The position numbers and the translations under genes are program-made. Of a stretch of DNA of 38,444 nt, positions 24,630 through 32,477 are shown piece after piece; within the stretch, counting starts at the first letter, position 1, and each line of letters opens with the position of its first letter. The stretch is from an uncultured Oscillospiraceae bacterium. GTDB taxonomy: Bacteria > Bacillota > Clostridia > Oscillospirales > Oscillospiraceae. Where the stretch lies: contig CALWXA010000051.1 of NCBI GenBank assembly GCA_944385395.1, positions 1-38,444 of the forward strand, read 5' to 3'. The notes below the pieces were generated by a model. It ran no database searches. It saw only the letters and a program-made list of their open reading frames with translations, and was not told where the DNA came from.

Positions 24630-25207
24630 TGCAGTTCCTCCTCACTTAAATGCCGCATGATTTTTGCAGGTACGCCGCCCACGATGGCGTTTTCCGGAAC
24701 GTCTCTGGCCACCACAGCACCGGCTGTCACGATGGCACCGTCTCCGATGCTTACGCCGGGCAGGATCGTGGCGCCGGATCCGATCCAGACGTTCTTGCCA
24801 ATGTGAATGGGGGCAGGGATCATGGTGCCCCGGTCCCGGGGAGATTTGGCGTGGTTCAAGGTAGCCAGCACCACATGATGGCCGATGAGCGCTCCGTCAT
24901 CGATGTAAATGCCGCCCTGGTCCTGAAACTTACAGCCCATATTGATGAAAACGTTCCGGCCGATATGGATGTTCTTGCCGCAGTCGGTATAGAAAGGGGG
25001 AAAGAGCGCAAAGCTCTCGTCCACCGGTGCACCGATGAGCTGAGAAAAAAGCTGCCGCAGCTTGGCCGGTTCGTGATAGCTGCCGTTGATCTCCGCCGTC
25101 AGGCGCAGGGCCTCCTGACTGACGCCGTGCATGAACTGGTGTGCCTCGCTGCCGCCCTTTACCGGTTTACCGCTGTTGAGATGATTCAAAAATGCATCCA
25201 AATCCAT
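24626..25207 (-). CDS. Hexapeptide-repeat sugar O-acetyltransferase
   Basis: 193 aa, LacA/Maa-type. N-terminal cap ('LRLTAEINGSYHEPAKLRQLFSQLIG'), then 'NVFINMGCKFQDQGGIYIDDGALIGHHVVLATLNHAK' with the catalytic His and a closing hexapeptide helix 'VWIGSGATILPGVSIGDGAIVTAGAVVARDVPENAIVGG'. The ATG at 25207 is chosen because CAGGAG lies 8 nt upstream; an ATG 21 nt earlier has AAAAGG touching it. It is first in the operon. TATAAT (minus, 25241-25246) with TTGTTA 17 bp farther gives a good promoter. Confidence 0.88.
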   Translation of the reverse strand: MDLDAFLNHLNSGKPVKGGSEAHQFMHGVSQEALRLTAEINGSYHEPAKLRQLFSQLIGAPVDESFALFPPFYTDCGKNIHIGRNVFINMGCKFQDQGGIYIDDGALIGHHVVLATLNHAKSPRDRGTMIPAPIHIGKNVWIGSGATILPGVSIGDGAIVTAGAVVARDVPENAIVGGVPAKIMRHLSEEELQ

Positions 25208-25349
25208 GATATACTCCTGTTTTTCCATCCTTTTGGTTTCATTATAGCACCCGTAAAATAAAATAACAAATACCTATACCGAATACTTTATTATGCTTGA
25301 AAAGTATCGTTTGTTCGTGGTATGATCTGGGCATCAGGAGGTAGATGGT
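25208..25349. promoter_or_regulatory. Divergent promoters and probable LysR operator
   Basis: Minus promoter: TATAAT at 25241-25246 and TTGTTA at 25264-25269, 17 bp apart. Plus promoter: TTGAAA 25297-25302, 18 bp, TATGAT 25321-25326. The dyad ATACTT (25283-25288)/AAGTAT (25302-25307) overlaps the plus -35, a typical site for LysR autorepression and control of the divergent operon. Confidence 0.65.
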
Positions 25350-26249
25350 ATGGAATTGCGTGTATTACAATATTTCCTAGCGGTGGCAAGGGAGCAGAAT
25401 ATTTCAGCGGCGGCGCAGTCCCTGCATCTGACCCAGCCCACCCTCTCCCGGCAGCTCCGGGAGCTGGAAGAGGAGCTGGGCAAGCAGCTGATGATCCGGG
25501 GCAGCCGGAAAGTTACCCTCACCGAGGAGGGTATGCTGCTGCGCAAGCGGGCGGAAGAAATTCTGGATCTGGTAGGCCGCACGGAAAAAGAGATCGGGCA
25601 GTCTCAGGAAACCGTCTCCGGGGACATTTACATCGGCACCGGCGAGACCGACGGCATGCGGCAGATCGCCAGGGCCGCCAATGGCCTGCAGGAAAGCTAT
25701 CCGGCTATCCAGTTCCATATCGTCAGCGGCGATGCGGCAGATGTATGTGAGCGGCTGGACAAGGCGCTGCTAGATTTTGGGATCCTTCTGGGGGATGTGG
25801 ATCAGACCCGATACCACTACATGGATCTGCCCATGAAGGATACCTGGGGCGTTCTGATGCGGCGGGACAGTCCTCTGGCACAGCAGGAGTCCATTGCGCC
25901 CCGGGATCTGTGGGGCAAGCCCCTGATCCTGTCACGGCAGTCAGACAACAAAAGCGGCCTGTACCGCTGGCTGGGGAAGGAACCCTCGGAGCTGCGCACC
26001 GTGGCCACCTACAACCTGATTTACAACGCATCCCTGATGGTAGACGAAGGGATGGGCTATGCCTTTACCCTGGACAAGCTGGTCAACACTACCGGAACGC
26101 AGCTGTGCTTCCGGCCGCTGGAGCCGAGATTGGAGCTGGGCATGTGCCTTGTGTGGAAAAAGTCCCGGAGCTTCTCCAGAGCCGCCCAGCTGTTTCTGGA
26201 TTATTTGAAGGAATGTCTCAGCCCTTTGGCTGCCGGGAAGGACTGCTGA
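25350..26249 (+). CDS. LysR-family transcriptional regulator
   Basis: 299 aa. HTH at the N-terminus ('LQYFLAVAREQNISAAAQSLHLTQPTLSRQLRELEEELGKQL') and an effector domain from about 90 ('GDIYIGTGETDGMRQIARA'). SD CAGGAGGT precedes the ATG. It diverges from the acetyltransferase-flavodoxin-hydrolase-lipoprotein-CMD operon and very likely controls it. This pairing is seen in many Clostridia (established as a common neighbourhood from memory, not searched). Confidence 0.93.
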   Translation: MELRVLQYFLAVAREQNISAAAQSLHLTQPTLSRQLRELEEELGKQLMIRGSRKVTLTEEGMLLRKRAEEILDLVGRTEKEIGQSQETVSGDIYIGTGETDGMRQIARAANGLQESYPAIQFHIVSGDAADVCERLDKALLDFGILLGDVDQTRYHYMDLPMKDTWGVLMRRDSPLAQQESIAPRDLWGKPLILSRQSDNKSGLYRWLGKEPSELRTVATYNLIYNASLMVDEGMGYAFTLDKLVNTTGTQLCFRPLEPRLELGMCLVWKKSRSFSRAAQLFLDYLKECLSPLAAGKDC

Positions 26250-26294
26250 GCTGTCGGGGGCACCACGGTAGGCGCTCCGTGGAAATCTCTGTGA

Positions 26295-26323
26295 TTGCCA
26301 GAGGGCACCGTTGGTGTTATGAT
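26295..26323 (+). promoter_or_regulatory. Promoter of the small kinase gene
   Basis: TTGCCA (26295-26300), 17 bp, TATGAT (26318-26323). Places transcription start near 26330, 65 nt before the kinase ATG. Confidence 0.65.
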
Positions 26324-26394
26324 AAGGCCATCTCTGCTCTGGGGAGCAGCGCCGCCAGCAAGTGTTCATGGAACTACTATTGGGAGGAAACGGC

Positions 26395-26904
26395 ATGGTT
26401 TTTCTGATTGCAGGGCCATCTCACACCGGCAAAACAGCCCTGGCCCAGAAGCTGTTAAAAAAATACGGATATCCCTGTTTGTCGATAGACCTTTTGAAAA
26501 TGGGGCTGATTCGGAGCGGGTACACGGCGCTTACGCCCGTCAGCAATGACCGGGACCTGACGGAATATCTGTGGCCGGTGGTGCGGGAAATGGTAAAAAC
26601 AGCCATTGAAAACGGAGAAAACCTCATCGCAGAGGGCTGCTACATCCCCTTTGACTGGGAAAAGGATTTTGCGAATGAATACCGCAGGCAGATCCAATAC
26701 CGCTGCCTGGTGATGAGTGAGAACTACATCCGCAGTCACTACCAGGACATCCAGGCGTATGCCGATGTGGTGCAGCGGCGGCTGGATGATTCCGACTGCA
26801 CCATGGAAGCCCTGCTCCGGGACAACGCCCAGGCGCTGGAAGCCTGCCGGACATATGGCAATGCGTACATCCTCATCGACGGAACTTATCAGGTGGATCT
26901 TTGA
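26395..26904 (+). CDS. Small P-loop kinase/NTPase (zeta-toxin-like or AAA_33)
   Basis: 169 aa. Walker A at the very N-terminus (AGPSHTGKTALAQKL, GPSHTGKT), followed by 'YPCLSIDLLKMGLIRSG' with the substrate-side Asp, and a lid-like basic region near 125-140. This is the layout of small-molecule kinases and zeta-like phosphotransferases. No antitoxin-like gene precedes it, so a toxin role is not supported. The ATG at 26395 has GGGAGG 8 nt upstream and directly precedes the P-loop strand; an earlier in-frame ATG is unlikely. Confidence 0.78.
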   Translation: MVFLIAGPSHTGKTALAQKLLKKYGYPCLSIDLLKMGLIRSGYTALTPVSNDRDLTEYLWPVVREMVKTAIENGENLIAEGCYIPFDWEKDFANEYRRQIQYRCLVMSENYIRSHYQDIQAYADVVQRRLDDSDCTMEALLRDNAQALEACRTYGNAYILIDGTYQVDL

Positions 26905-27065
26905 TTGCATCGATGCCAGGGCATGGGAAATGCAGCACTTCTCCTCTTACCTGCCGGCAAGCTGGGCATCTATATGCCGCATTTCATCGCTCACGGAAAC
27001 CACAACACTTTTTAGATCAGCGAGGCTCTCGTCACCTTTGGCTTGAGTCTGTTTGGAGGAACGAT

Positions 27066-27350
27066 ATGAACGGAAAACTGCTCTCTCGGCTGGCAATGAT
27101 CGCCGGTCTCATAGGTCTTGCCATTTTTCTGACCGTCATCCTGTCCGGCACAGCGTATCCCCATCCCTTTTTCCAGATCGGTGTGTGCGCCGGGCTGGTA
27201 TGCGTTTCCCTTTGTATTGTGCTGGAAGTGATCGCCTGGTGCTGGGAAGTCTATCACGGTCTGCGGCAAAAGCAATACCTGTGGGTGGTGGTGCTCGTTG
27301 TGCTGGGGCTCATTACCGTCGGGTCCTTTGTGATAACATCCCTATGGTGA
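27066..27350 (+). CDS. Small three-helix membrane protein
   Basis: 94 aa with three hydrophobic segments (about 9-29, 37-60 and 70-92). No family recognised. TTGGAGGAACG precedes the ATG. It lies 161 nt after the kinase; that gap holds no feature I can identify. A very strong terminator follows. Confidence 0.7.
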   Translation: MNGKLLSRLAMIAGLIGLAIFLTVILSGTAYPHPFFQIGVCAGLVCVSLCIVLEVIAWCWEVYHGLRQKQYLWVVVLVVLGLITVGSFVITSLW

Positions 27351-27353
27351 AGC

Positions 27354-27401
27354 AAAAGTCCCCTGTGCTGTACTGACAAGTACAGCACAGGGGACTTTTT
27401 A
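27354..27401. terminator. Perfect 21-bp stem bidirectional terminator
   Basis: 27354-27374 pairs without mismatch with 27379-27399 around GACA; A-run at left, T-run at right. Separates the convergent membrane protein and XRE genes. Confidence 0.95.
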
Positions 27402-27424
27402 CAAAGGGCACAGTGACCTATCTT

Positions 27425-27874
27425 TTACAGTTGCCCCTTCCATACCCGGGCCAGAATGTCCTTGAGCACCAGCAGGGCGTCGGTGTGGTTATAGCCGTAA
27501 TCCACCTGCAGCTGGGTCAGCATTTCCCGGATCTGGGGCGCATAGTCACCGATCCGCACCGTTTTATGGTAGGTGGCCAGCACTGGGTATTTCTTACTCC
27601 ACACTTTGTTCCAGTCGATCCGGGCCTGGGCCTCGTCGCTGACGCTGTCGATCATCTGCTGGGCCTGCTGCTCATCAAAATCGTACTCAATGAGCTCGTC
27701 CAGGGTCATGTGATACAGCATGGCCAGCCCTTTGGACTGACGGATATCCGGCAGCGTTTCTCCGGTTTCCCATTTGGAAATGGTTTGACGGCTGACCCCC
27801 AGCTTTTCCGCCACATTTTCCTGCGAAAGCCCGCTCTTTTTCCGGGCGTGATACAGACTGCTTCCCACGCTCAT
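27425..27874 (-). CDS. XRE-family transcriptional regulator
   Basis: 149 aa. N-terminal Cro/C1 HTH ('SLYHARKKSGLSQENVAEKLGVSRQTISKWETGETLPD', about 5-43), then a helical C-terminal region ('IREMLTQLQVDYGYNHTDALLVLKDILARVWKG') with no membrane segment. The ATG at 27874 has GGGAGG 8 nt upstream. Target unknown; it sits alone between the arsenic cluster and a terminator. Confidence 0.88.
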   Translation of the reverse strand: MSVGSSLYHARKKSGLSQENVAEKLGVSRQTISKWETGETLPDIRQSKGLAMLYHMTLDELIEYDFDEQQAQQMIDSVSDEAQARIDWNKVWSKKYPVLATYHKTVRIGDYAPQIREMLTQLQVDYGYNHTDALLVLKDILARVWKGQL

Positions 27875-27995
27875 AATATGTTCCTCCCCACCTGCGATTT
27901 CTGCTTCCAGTATACCGTCCCACCCGGCAAAAATCCACCAGGGAAAACCGGCATTTTCGCCCGGATTGCTGACATTTCCTGTTTCCCGGCATAAA

Positions 27996-28035
27996 GCCCG
28001 GGGCATCCCCGCATTGGGATGCTCCGGGTTCTTTT
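27996..28035. terminator. Hairpin terminator between arsC and the XRE gene
   Basis: Stem of about 13 bp with one mismatch (GGGATGC / GCATCCC core), followed by TTCTTTTT on plus and CTTTAT on minus. Probably ends the arsC transcript on minus, although the better T-tract faces plus. Confidence 0.6.
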
Positions 28036-28041
28036 TGCATA

Positions 28042-28455
28042 TCAGCTTACTTCCCCGGCCTGGATGCGGCGCTTCAGATCCAGCACCTTGTCCCGGATCT
28101 GCTCCATGACGGCCAGAAATTCCGAATCCTCCTTACCGCTGGGGTCCTCCAGGCCCCAGTCCTCCCGGTGGGAGCAGGGCATCATAGGGCACTGGACATT
28201 GCAACCCATGGTCACCACGATATCCACCGGCGGCAGCTGGGACAGGGGCTTATTACACTGGGTCTTTTCCATGTCCACACCGTAGACCTGCTTCATCAGC
28301 CGCACCGCATCGGGATTGATCCGGACGCCGGGCTCAGTACCGGCGGAGAAGCTGTCAAAGACATCGCCCGCCAGCAATTTAGCCAGTGCTTCCGCCATCT
28401 GGCTGCGGCAGGAGTTATGGACACAGAGAAAGGCTACCTTAGGTCTTGCGCTCAT
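28042..28455 (-). CDS. arsC: Arsenate reductase, low-molecular-weight phosphatase fold
   Basis: 137 aa, thioredoxin-coupled ArsC type that reduces arsenate to arsenite. The phosphatase loop CVHNSCRS (C11, C16) is intact, with downstream Cys in 'TMGCNVQCPMMPC' (C85, C89, C93) for the disulfide relay. The adjacent thioredoxin-like protein, which overlaps it by 4 nt (ATGA), may be its reductant. Last gene of the permease operon. Confidence 0.9.
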   Translation of the reverse strand: MSARPKVAFLCVHNSCRSQMAEALAKLLAGDVFDSFSAGTEPGVRINPDAVRLMKQVYGVDMEKTQCNKPLSQLPPVDIVVTMGCNVQCPMMPCSHREDWGLEDPSGKEDSEFLAVMEQIRDKVLDLKRRIQAGEVS

Positions 28456-28802
28456 GCCAGGCCTCTGGCTTTCCGGATCAGCTCCATGGCCTCTTCCTTT
28501 TTCAGCACCTTGCCGTAGGAAACCACCTTGCCATCCACCACCAGGGCCGGGGTGGTCATGACCCCATAGGCGGCGATCTGGGCAAAATCCGTGACGTGAT
28601 CCACAGTAGCGTCCATGCCCAGCTCCGTCAGCGCAGCTCGGACCGCATCTTCCAGTGCGTTGCACTTGGCGCAGCCAGAGCCCAGGATCCGGATGCCGAC
28701 AGCCGTCTTTTCCTGCTCCGCCTGAGCCATCTGCTCAGGGGTGCAGCTGCCGCCGCAGCAGCAAGTGCTCTCGGTTTCCTTTTTTCTTCCAAACAATTTC
28801 AT
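28452..28802 (-). CDS. Thioredoxin-like (redox-active disulfide type) protein
   Basis: 116 aa from the ATG. The N-terminal tail holds a dense Cys run (CCCGGSC), then a small thioredoxin fold with CxxC in 'LGSGCAKCNALEDAV' and the cis-Pro segment 'GVMTTPALVVDGKV'. This group (thioredoxin_3, redox-active disulfide protein) commonly sits with ArsP-type permeases and ArsR. AGGAGG lies 9 nt before the ATG; a GTG one codon earlier is possible. The Cys tail could bind arsenite or another soft metal (inference). Confidence 0.88.
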   Translation of the reverse strand: MKLFGRKKETESTCCCGGSCTPEQMAQAEQEKTAVGIRILGSGCAKCNALEDAVRAALTELGMDATVDHVTDFAQIAAYGVMTTPALVVDGKVVSYGKVLKKEEAMELIRKARGLA

Positions 28803-28815
28803 CACAAAAAACCTC

Positions 28816-29820
28816 CTATATCAGCAATGTAAACTGCAATGCGTTGAAAAGATAGCCCACCAGAATGATGCCCGCTGTGCAGATGCCGATAAACAGTGCC
28901 AGCAGCTTCGGCTTCACCGCCTTGCGCAGCATCACCAGGGACGGCAGGGACAAGGTGGTAACGGCCATCATAAAGGCCAGCACCGTGCCCAGCTGGGCAC
29001 CCTTGCCCAGCAGTGCCTCCGCCACGGGGATGGTGCCGAAAATGTCAGCGTACATGGGCACGCCCACGATGGTGGCCAGTACCACTCCCAGTGGATTGTT
29101 GCTGCCCAGCACCGCTGCGATCCACTGCTCCGGGATCCAGTTATGGATCACCGCACCGATTCCCACTCCCAGCAGGATATAGGGAAACACCTTGCGGAAG
29201 GTACCCAGCGTCTGTTCCTTGGCATACAAAAGCCGATCCCGACGGGTGAGATCAGGGGATTCGATATCCACGCTGCCGGCGTTGAGCACAAAGCGCTCCA
29301 CATACGGTTCCATATGGAGCCGGTCGATGAGCGTTCCACCCACCACAGCGATCAGCAGGCCGAACAGCACGTAGATCACCGCCACCCGGACGCCGAAAAT
29401 GCTCATCAGCAGCACCAGACTGCCCAGATCCACCATGGGCGAGGAGATCAGAAAGGAAAAAGTCACACCCAGAGGCAGCCCGGCACTGGTAAAGCCGATG
29501 AACAGCGGGATGGATGAACAGGAGCAAAAGGGCGTCACCGTACCCAAAAGCGCCGAGATGAGATTGGCCGTCAGCCCACGGAAGCGGCCCAGGATGCGTT
29601 TGCTGCGCTCCGGAGGAAAATAGCTCTGGATATAGGAGATGACAAAAATCAGGACGCACAGCAGCACCGTGATCTTCAAAACATCGTAGAGAAAGAACTG
29701 GATGCTCCCTCCCAGCCGGCTCTCAATATCCAGCCCCAGGGCCGATAAACCCTTACCGATGACCGCATTGAGCCACTGCATGCCCAGCACCTGATCCTGG
29801 ATGAAATTCCAGACGCCCAT
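28816..29820 (-). CDS. ArsP/DUF318-family permease
   Basis: 334-aa polytopic membrane protein, about eight helices. The signature 'LLGTVTPFCSCSSIPLFIGFTSAGLPLGVTFSFLISSPMVDLGSL' defines the ArsP_1/YraQ permease family; some members export organic arsenicals, others have unknown cargo. A conserved second motif, 'IVGVPMYADIFGTIPVAEALLGKG', is present. It is first in the operon with the thioredoxin-like protein and arsC, and its promoter region holds an ArsR-type dyad. SD GTGAGG precedes the ATG. Confidence 0.9.
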   Translation of the reverse strand: MGVWNFIQDQVLGMQWLNAVIGKGLSALGLDIESRLGGSIQFFLYDVLKITVLLCVLIFVISYIQSYFPPERSKRILGRFRGLTANLISALLGTVTPFCSCSSIPLFIGFTSAGLPLGVTFSFLISSPMVDLGSLVLLMSIFGVRVAVIYVLFGLLIAVVGGTLIDRLHMEPYVERFVLNAGSVDIESPDLTRRDRLLYAKEQTLGTFRKVFPYILLGVGIGAVIHNWIPEQWIAAVLGSNNPLGVVLATIVGVPMYADIFGTIPVAEALLGKGAQLGTVLAFMMAVTTLSLPSLVMLRKAVKPKLLALFIGICTAGIILVGYLFNALQFTLLI

Positions 29821-29845
29821 AGCAAGACCTCACTTTACAAAATAT

Positions 29846-29861
29846 ATCAAAAAATTTTGAT
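29846..29861. promoter_or_regulatory. ArsR-type operator upstream of the permease operon
   Basis: ATCAA-N6-TTGAT, 25-40 nt before the permease ATG. A TATATT -10-like element abuts it on the minus strand. The same 16-bp layout recurs at 30227-30242 before arsR. Confidence 0.75.
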
Positions 29862-29872
29862 GTATTCGCCCG

Positions 29873-29903
29873 GATAAAACGCCACCGCTGCACGATGGCG
29901 TTT
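29873..29903 (-). terminator. Terminator at the end of arsR
   Basis: AAACGCCA (29877-29884) pairs with TGGCGTTT (29896-29903), overlapping the arsR stop codon; minus-strand reading continues into TTTTAT. This makes arsR mostly its own transcript. Confidence 0.65.
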
Positions 29904-30213
29904 ATGCGTGGCAGGAAGAACAGCCGCATTCCGTATCCGGTGTAGTCAGCTGCGCCAGCAGCTGCAGGGCAGCATCCCGGCCGGCAGGGTCCAGACGGTA
30001 GTGGGTCCACTTCCCTTCCGGGCGGCTGGCCACGATGCCGGACTCGCAGAGGATCTTCATGTGATAGGACAGCCCCGATTGGGTCAGCTCCAGGGCGTCC
30101 AACAGCACGCAGGCGCACTTTTCCCCGCTGCGCAGCTGCTCCAGAATGGCTATGCGCTTGGGATCGCACAGGGCCTTGAACACCTTAGCCTGCTTCTGGT
30201 AAAGTGTCTCCAT
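29902..30213 (-). CDS. arsR: ArsR/SmtB-family metalloregulator
   Basis: 103 aa winged-helix repressor. 'KVFKALCDPKRIAILEQLRSGEKCACVLLDALELTQSGLSYHMKILCESGIV' is the ArsR core, with the arsenic-sensing CxC (C33, C35) in the alpha-3 region. The C-terminus adds ECGCSSC (C96, C98, C101), an extra metal-binding tail. GAGGTGA lies 6 nt upstream of the ATG. An operator overlapping its transcription start indicates autorepression released by As(III) or a similar metal. Confidence 0.93.
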   Translation of the reverse strand: METLYQKQAKVFKALCDPKRIAILEQLRSGEKCACVLLDALELTQSGLSYHMKILCESGIVASRPEGKWTHYRLDPAGRDAALQLLAQLTTPDTECGCSSCHA

Positions 30214-30226
30214 GCCGTCACCTCAC

Positions 30227-30277
30227 ATCAACTTTTTTTGATATGAACAGTATATGCAATCAACCGCCGGATGTCAA
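30227..30277 (-). promoter_or_regulatory. arsR promoter with operator at the start site
   Basis: On minus: TTGACA (30272-30277), 17 bp, TATACT (30249-30254). The dyad ATCAA-N6-TTGAT (30227-30242) begins at the predicted start site, a classic ArsR repression layout. Confidence 0.85.
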
Positions 30278-30831
30278 CAGGAAAATGACCGAGTGCTGTC
30301 CGCAGACGAGCAGGGCGCTGTCCCGGCGCAATGTTCCAAAACGGCGGACATCCGGTCCAGAGCCAGACCAAGACCCTGGAAGCCCACGCAGCGGCTGGGG
30401 CAGGTGTTGACGGCATGGTCCAGCAGGGGCTGGGACTGACAAGCTTCATCCAGGCACAGATCCAGGGACAGCACATCCTCCCAGGCACGGTTCAGGAACG
30501 CCACTTCCCGGCGGCCGTGGGTACGGGTAATCACGGCTCCGCTCCCCTGCTGCAGGTATGACTGAATCTGTCCGGGCGCAACGCCGGCGGCGGTGAGGCT
30601 TTCCTCCAACCCCTCCCGGAAGAGCGCCGGCACATCCTGCCACAGAAAAGGCGGCACATCATAGCGCACAAAGGTATAGCGGCTGCAGCAATGGACCGCC
30701 AGCAGCGATTTCCGGCCCCGGAGATCAATGACGTGCAGGTCCCAGCAGAAGCGGCGGTCCGCCAATATACCATAGTCCGGGGTTTTTATTTTCAAAAAGC
30801 GCTGCAGCGGAAAGGTCAGGCCCAGTTCCAT
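30274..30831 (-). CDS. DUF6933-like hypothetical protein
   Basis: 185 aa. 'WDLHVIDLRGRKSLLAVHCCSRYTFVRYDVP' followed by a helical region with 'LFREGLEESLTAAGV' resembles DUF6933 proteins, whose function is unknown. Many Cys in the C-terminal part ('CPSRC', 'CAGTAPC'). The ATG overlaps the stop of the phosphodiesterase gene by 1 nt (TGATG); a GTG one codon earlier also exists. Last gene of the six-gene operon. The end of the gene overlaps the arsR -35 box by 4 nt. Confidence 0.65.
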   Translation of the reverse strand: MELGLTFPLQRFLKIKTPDYGILADRRFCWDLHVIDLRGRKSLLAVHCCSRYTFVRYDVPPFLWQDVPALFREGLEESLTAAGVAPGQIQSYLQQGSGAVITRTHGRREVAFLNRAWEDVLSLDLCLDEACQSQPLLDHAVNTCPSRCVGFQGLGLALDRMSAVLEHCAGTAPCSSADSTRSFSC

Positions 30832-31289
30832 CACTTCAGCTCATGGGGCAGGAGGATTTTCTCCACCTGAAGGCGGTCATCCGCTATTTCCGCCAGCATC
30901 ATGGTGATCTCCTGGCCGAACCGGCGTGGCCCGCAGGAGCCGGGGTTGAGCCAAAGGACACCGTTCTTCTCCTCCTGCAGATATTTATGGGAATGGCCGA
31001 ACACCACCGCATCCACGCCGGAGAGATCCGCCGGGACCTCTTTGCGGTTATGGACCATATAGAAGGTCACGCCTGCCAGAGTGACGGTGCGGTGATGGGG
31101 GATGGCCTCCGCCCATGCCTTGTCGTTATTTCCACGAACCACATAGAGGGGTGCATACTGCTGCAGCTGGTCCACGGTGGTCTGCTTGTTGATGTCGCCG
31201 CCGTGGAGGATGGCGTCCACCCCTTTGAGATACTCCGCCACCTGGGGCCGCAGCAGTCCGTGGGTGTCGGAGAGAATCGCGATCTTCAT
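30831..31289 (-). CDS. YfcE/MJ0936-family metallophosphodiesterase
   Basis: 152 aa. All calcineurin-like metal motifs are present: 'LSDTHG' (6-11), 'LHGGDI' (28-33), 'VRGNND' (51-56), 'VHN' and 'FGHSHK' (97-102), ending 'LNPGSCGPRRF'. Members hydrolyse phosphodiester bonds of small molecules with manganese. It overlaps the flavodoxin gene by 4 nt. Confidence 0.93.
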   Translation of the reverse strand: MKIAILSDTHGLLRPQVAEYLKGVDAILHGGDINKQTTVDQLQQYAPLYVVRGNNDKAWAEAIPHHRTVTLAGVTFYMVHNRKEVPADLSGVDAVVFGHSHKYLQEEKNGVLWLNPGSCGPRRFGQEITMMLAEIADDRLQVEKILLPHELK

Positions 31290-31753
31290 TTCTTTTCCCC
31301 GCTGTCATAGTTTTCCCGGAGCTTTTGGAAAAAGCGCCGGGCATTTTCCAGATCCCGGGCATCCGGGTGGCCCTTGGCGATGCCGCCCAGCAGGGCGAAG
31401 GGGCCGAAGGTGTCATATCCCTTACAGCCAAAGGCACCCAGCACCGGACATCCTTTTTCCCTTGCGATTTCCATCAGGTCTTTTGGACCACTGCCCTTGG
31501 TCATGCCATAGGTGCAGGCAAAGAACACCGGCTTCCCCTGAGGCAGATACTGCCGGGCAAAGGCCGTCACCGCCTGGTGAAAGGAAAAACCGTAGATGCC
31601 GGAAGCAAAGCCGATACAATCATATTCCTCCAGCCGGACGATCTGGCGGGTGGTGACGTCCAGCAGCGTCACGTCGCCCTCAGCGGCCATGACCTCCAGG
31701 ACTTGCAAGGTATTCCCGTGGTGACGGGAGTAATAGCAGATGGCCGTTTTCAT
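31286..31753 (-). CDS. Flavodoxin-domain protein
   Basis: 155 aa. FMN phosphate loop 'YYSRHHGNTLQV' (7-18), 'IGFASGIYGFSFHQAV' (around the isoalloxazine) and 'GKPVFFACTYGM' are flavodoxin-like. Probably a one- or two-electron carrier in the cytosol. The start overlaps the SDR stop by 4 nt. Start at 31753 fits the family's first beta strand; the earlier in-frame codons are not conserved in character. Confidence 0.88.
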   Translation of the reverse strand: MKTAICYYSRHHGNTLQVLEVMAAEGDVTLLDVTTRQIVRLEEYDCIGFASGIYGFSFHQAVTAFARQYLPQGKPVFFACTYGMTKGSGPKDLMEIAREKGCPVLGAFGCKGYDTFGPFALLGGIAKGHPDARDLENARRFFQKLRENYDSGEKK

Positions 31754-32466
31754 GTCCGGTCGCCTCCCTGCAGCGTCCAGCCGCAATCGTTGTGATAGAT
31801 CATCTGACGGGTCATGCCGCCATCGATACAGATATTCTCACCGGTGATGAAGCCCGCCTTTTCTGAGCAGAGATAGAGCACCATATGGGCGATATCCATG
31901 GGGTTGCCCACACGGCCTGCCGGCTGCTGCAGGGCATCCGGGCCGTGGTAAACGGTATAATCGGTATCGATCCAGCCGGGAGAAATGGAATTCACCCGCA
32001 CTTTCCCGGCAAAGCTTACCGCCAGAGCATGAGTCAGGGCGGAAATGCCGCCCTTTGCCGCCGTATAGCTCTCCGTCTGGGGCTGGCTCATCCGGTCCCG
32101 GGAGGAGGAGATATTGACGATGGACGCTCCGGGGGCAAAGTGGGGTGCAAACAGCTTAGCCAGGTAAAAGGGCGCCGTGACCCCTACCCGCAAGGCGTAA
32201 TTGAACTCCTCATAGCTGCAGCTGTCAATGCCCTTCATCAGGGGCAGGGCGTTGTTGATGAGATAGTCCACATGGCCGCAATCGGCAATGACCTGAGCGG
32301 CGAAGGTTTCCAGGACGGTCTGGTCCGCCAGGTCACCCACGAAGTACTCATTAGGCAGCAGGTCGATGACACACACCCGGGCGCCTGCTTTCCGAAATTC
32401 CTCTGCGATGGCCTTGCCGATGCCTTTGGCGCCGCCGGTGACCACGGCAACTTTCTTTTCAAACAT
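31750..32466 (-). CDS. Short-chain dehydrogenase/reductase
   Basis: 238 aa. Classical SDR: TGGAKGIGKA (10-19) dinucleotide loop, 'INNA' (NNAL), catalytic Ser in 'IVNISSSRDR', YTAAKGG (Tyr and Lys) and 'SISPGWIDTD'. 'VCVIDLLPN' with an acidic residue at the end of strand 2 favours NAD(H). Substrate unknown. GAGGAGGG precedes the ATG at 32466, 11 nt after the TIGR04076 gene. Confidence 0.92.
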   Translation of the reverse strand: MFEKKVAVVTGGAKGIGKAIAEEFRKAGARVCVIDLLPNEYFVGDLADQTVLETFAAQVIADCGHVDYLINNALPLMKGIDSCSYEEFNYALRVGVTAPFYLAKLFAPHFAPGASIVNISSSRDRMSQPQTESYTAAKGGISALTHALAVSFAGKVRVNSISPGWIDTDYTVYHGPDALQQPAGRVGNPMDIAHMVLYLCSEKAGFITGENICIDGGMTRQMIYHNDCGWTLQGGDRT

Positions 32467-32477
32467 AACTTCCCTCC

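Noticed and set aside
26395-27350. A toxin-antitoxin pair (zeta-like kinase plus small gene)
   Set aside because: The next gene is a three-helix membrane protein 161 nt away with its own SD; no epsilon-like antitoxin is present.
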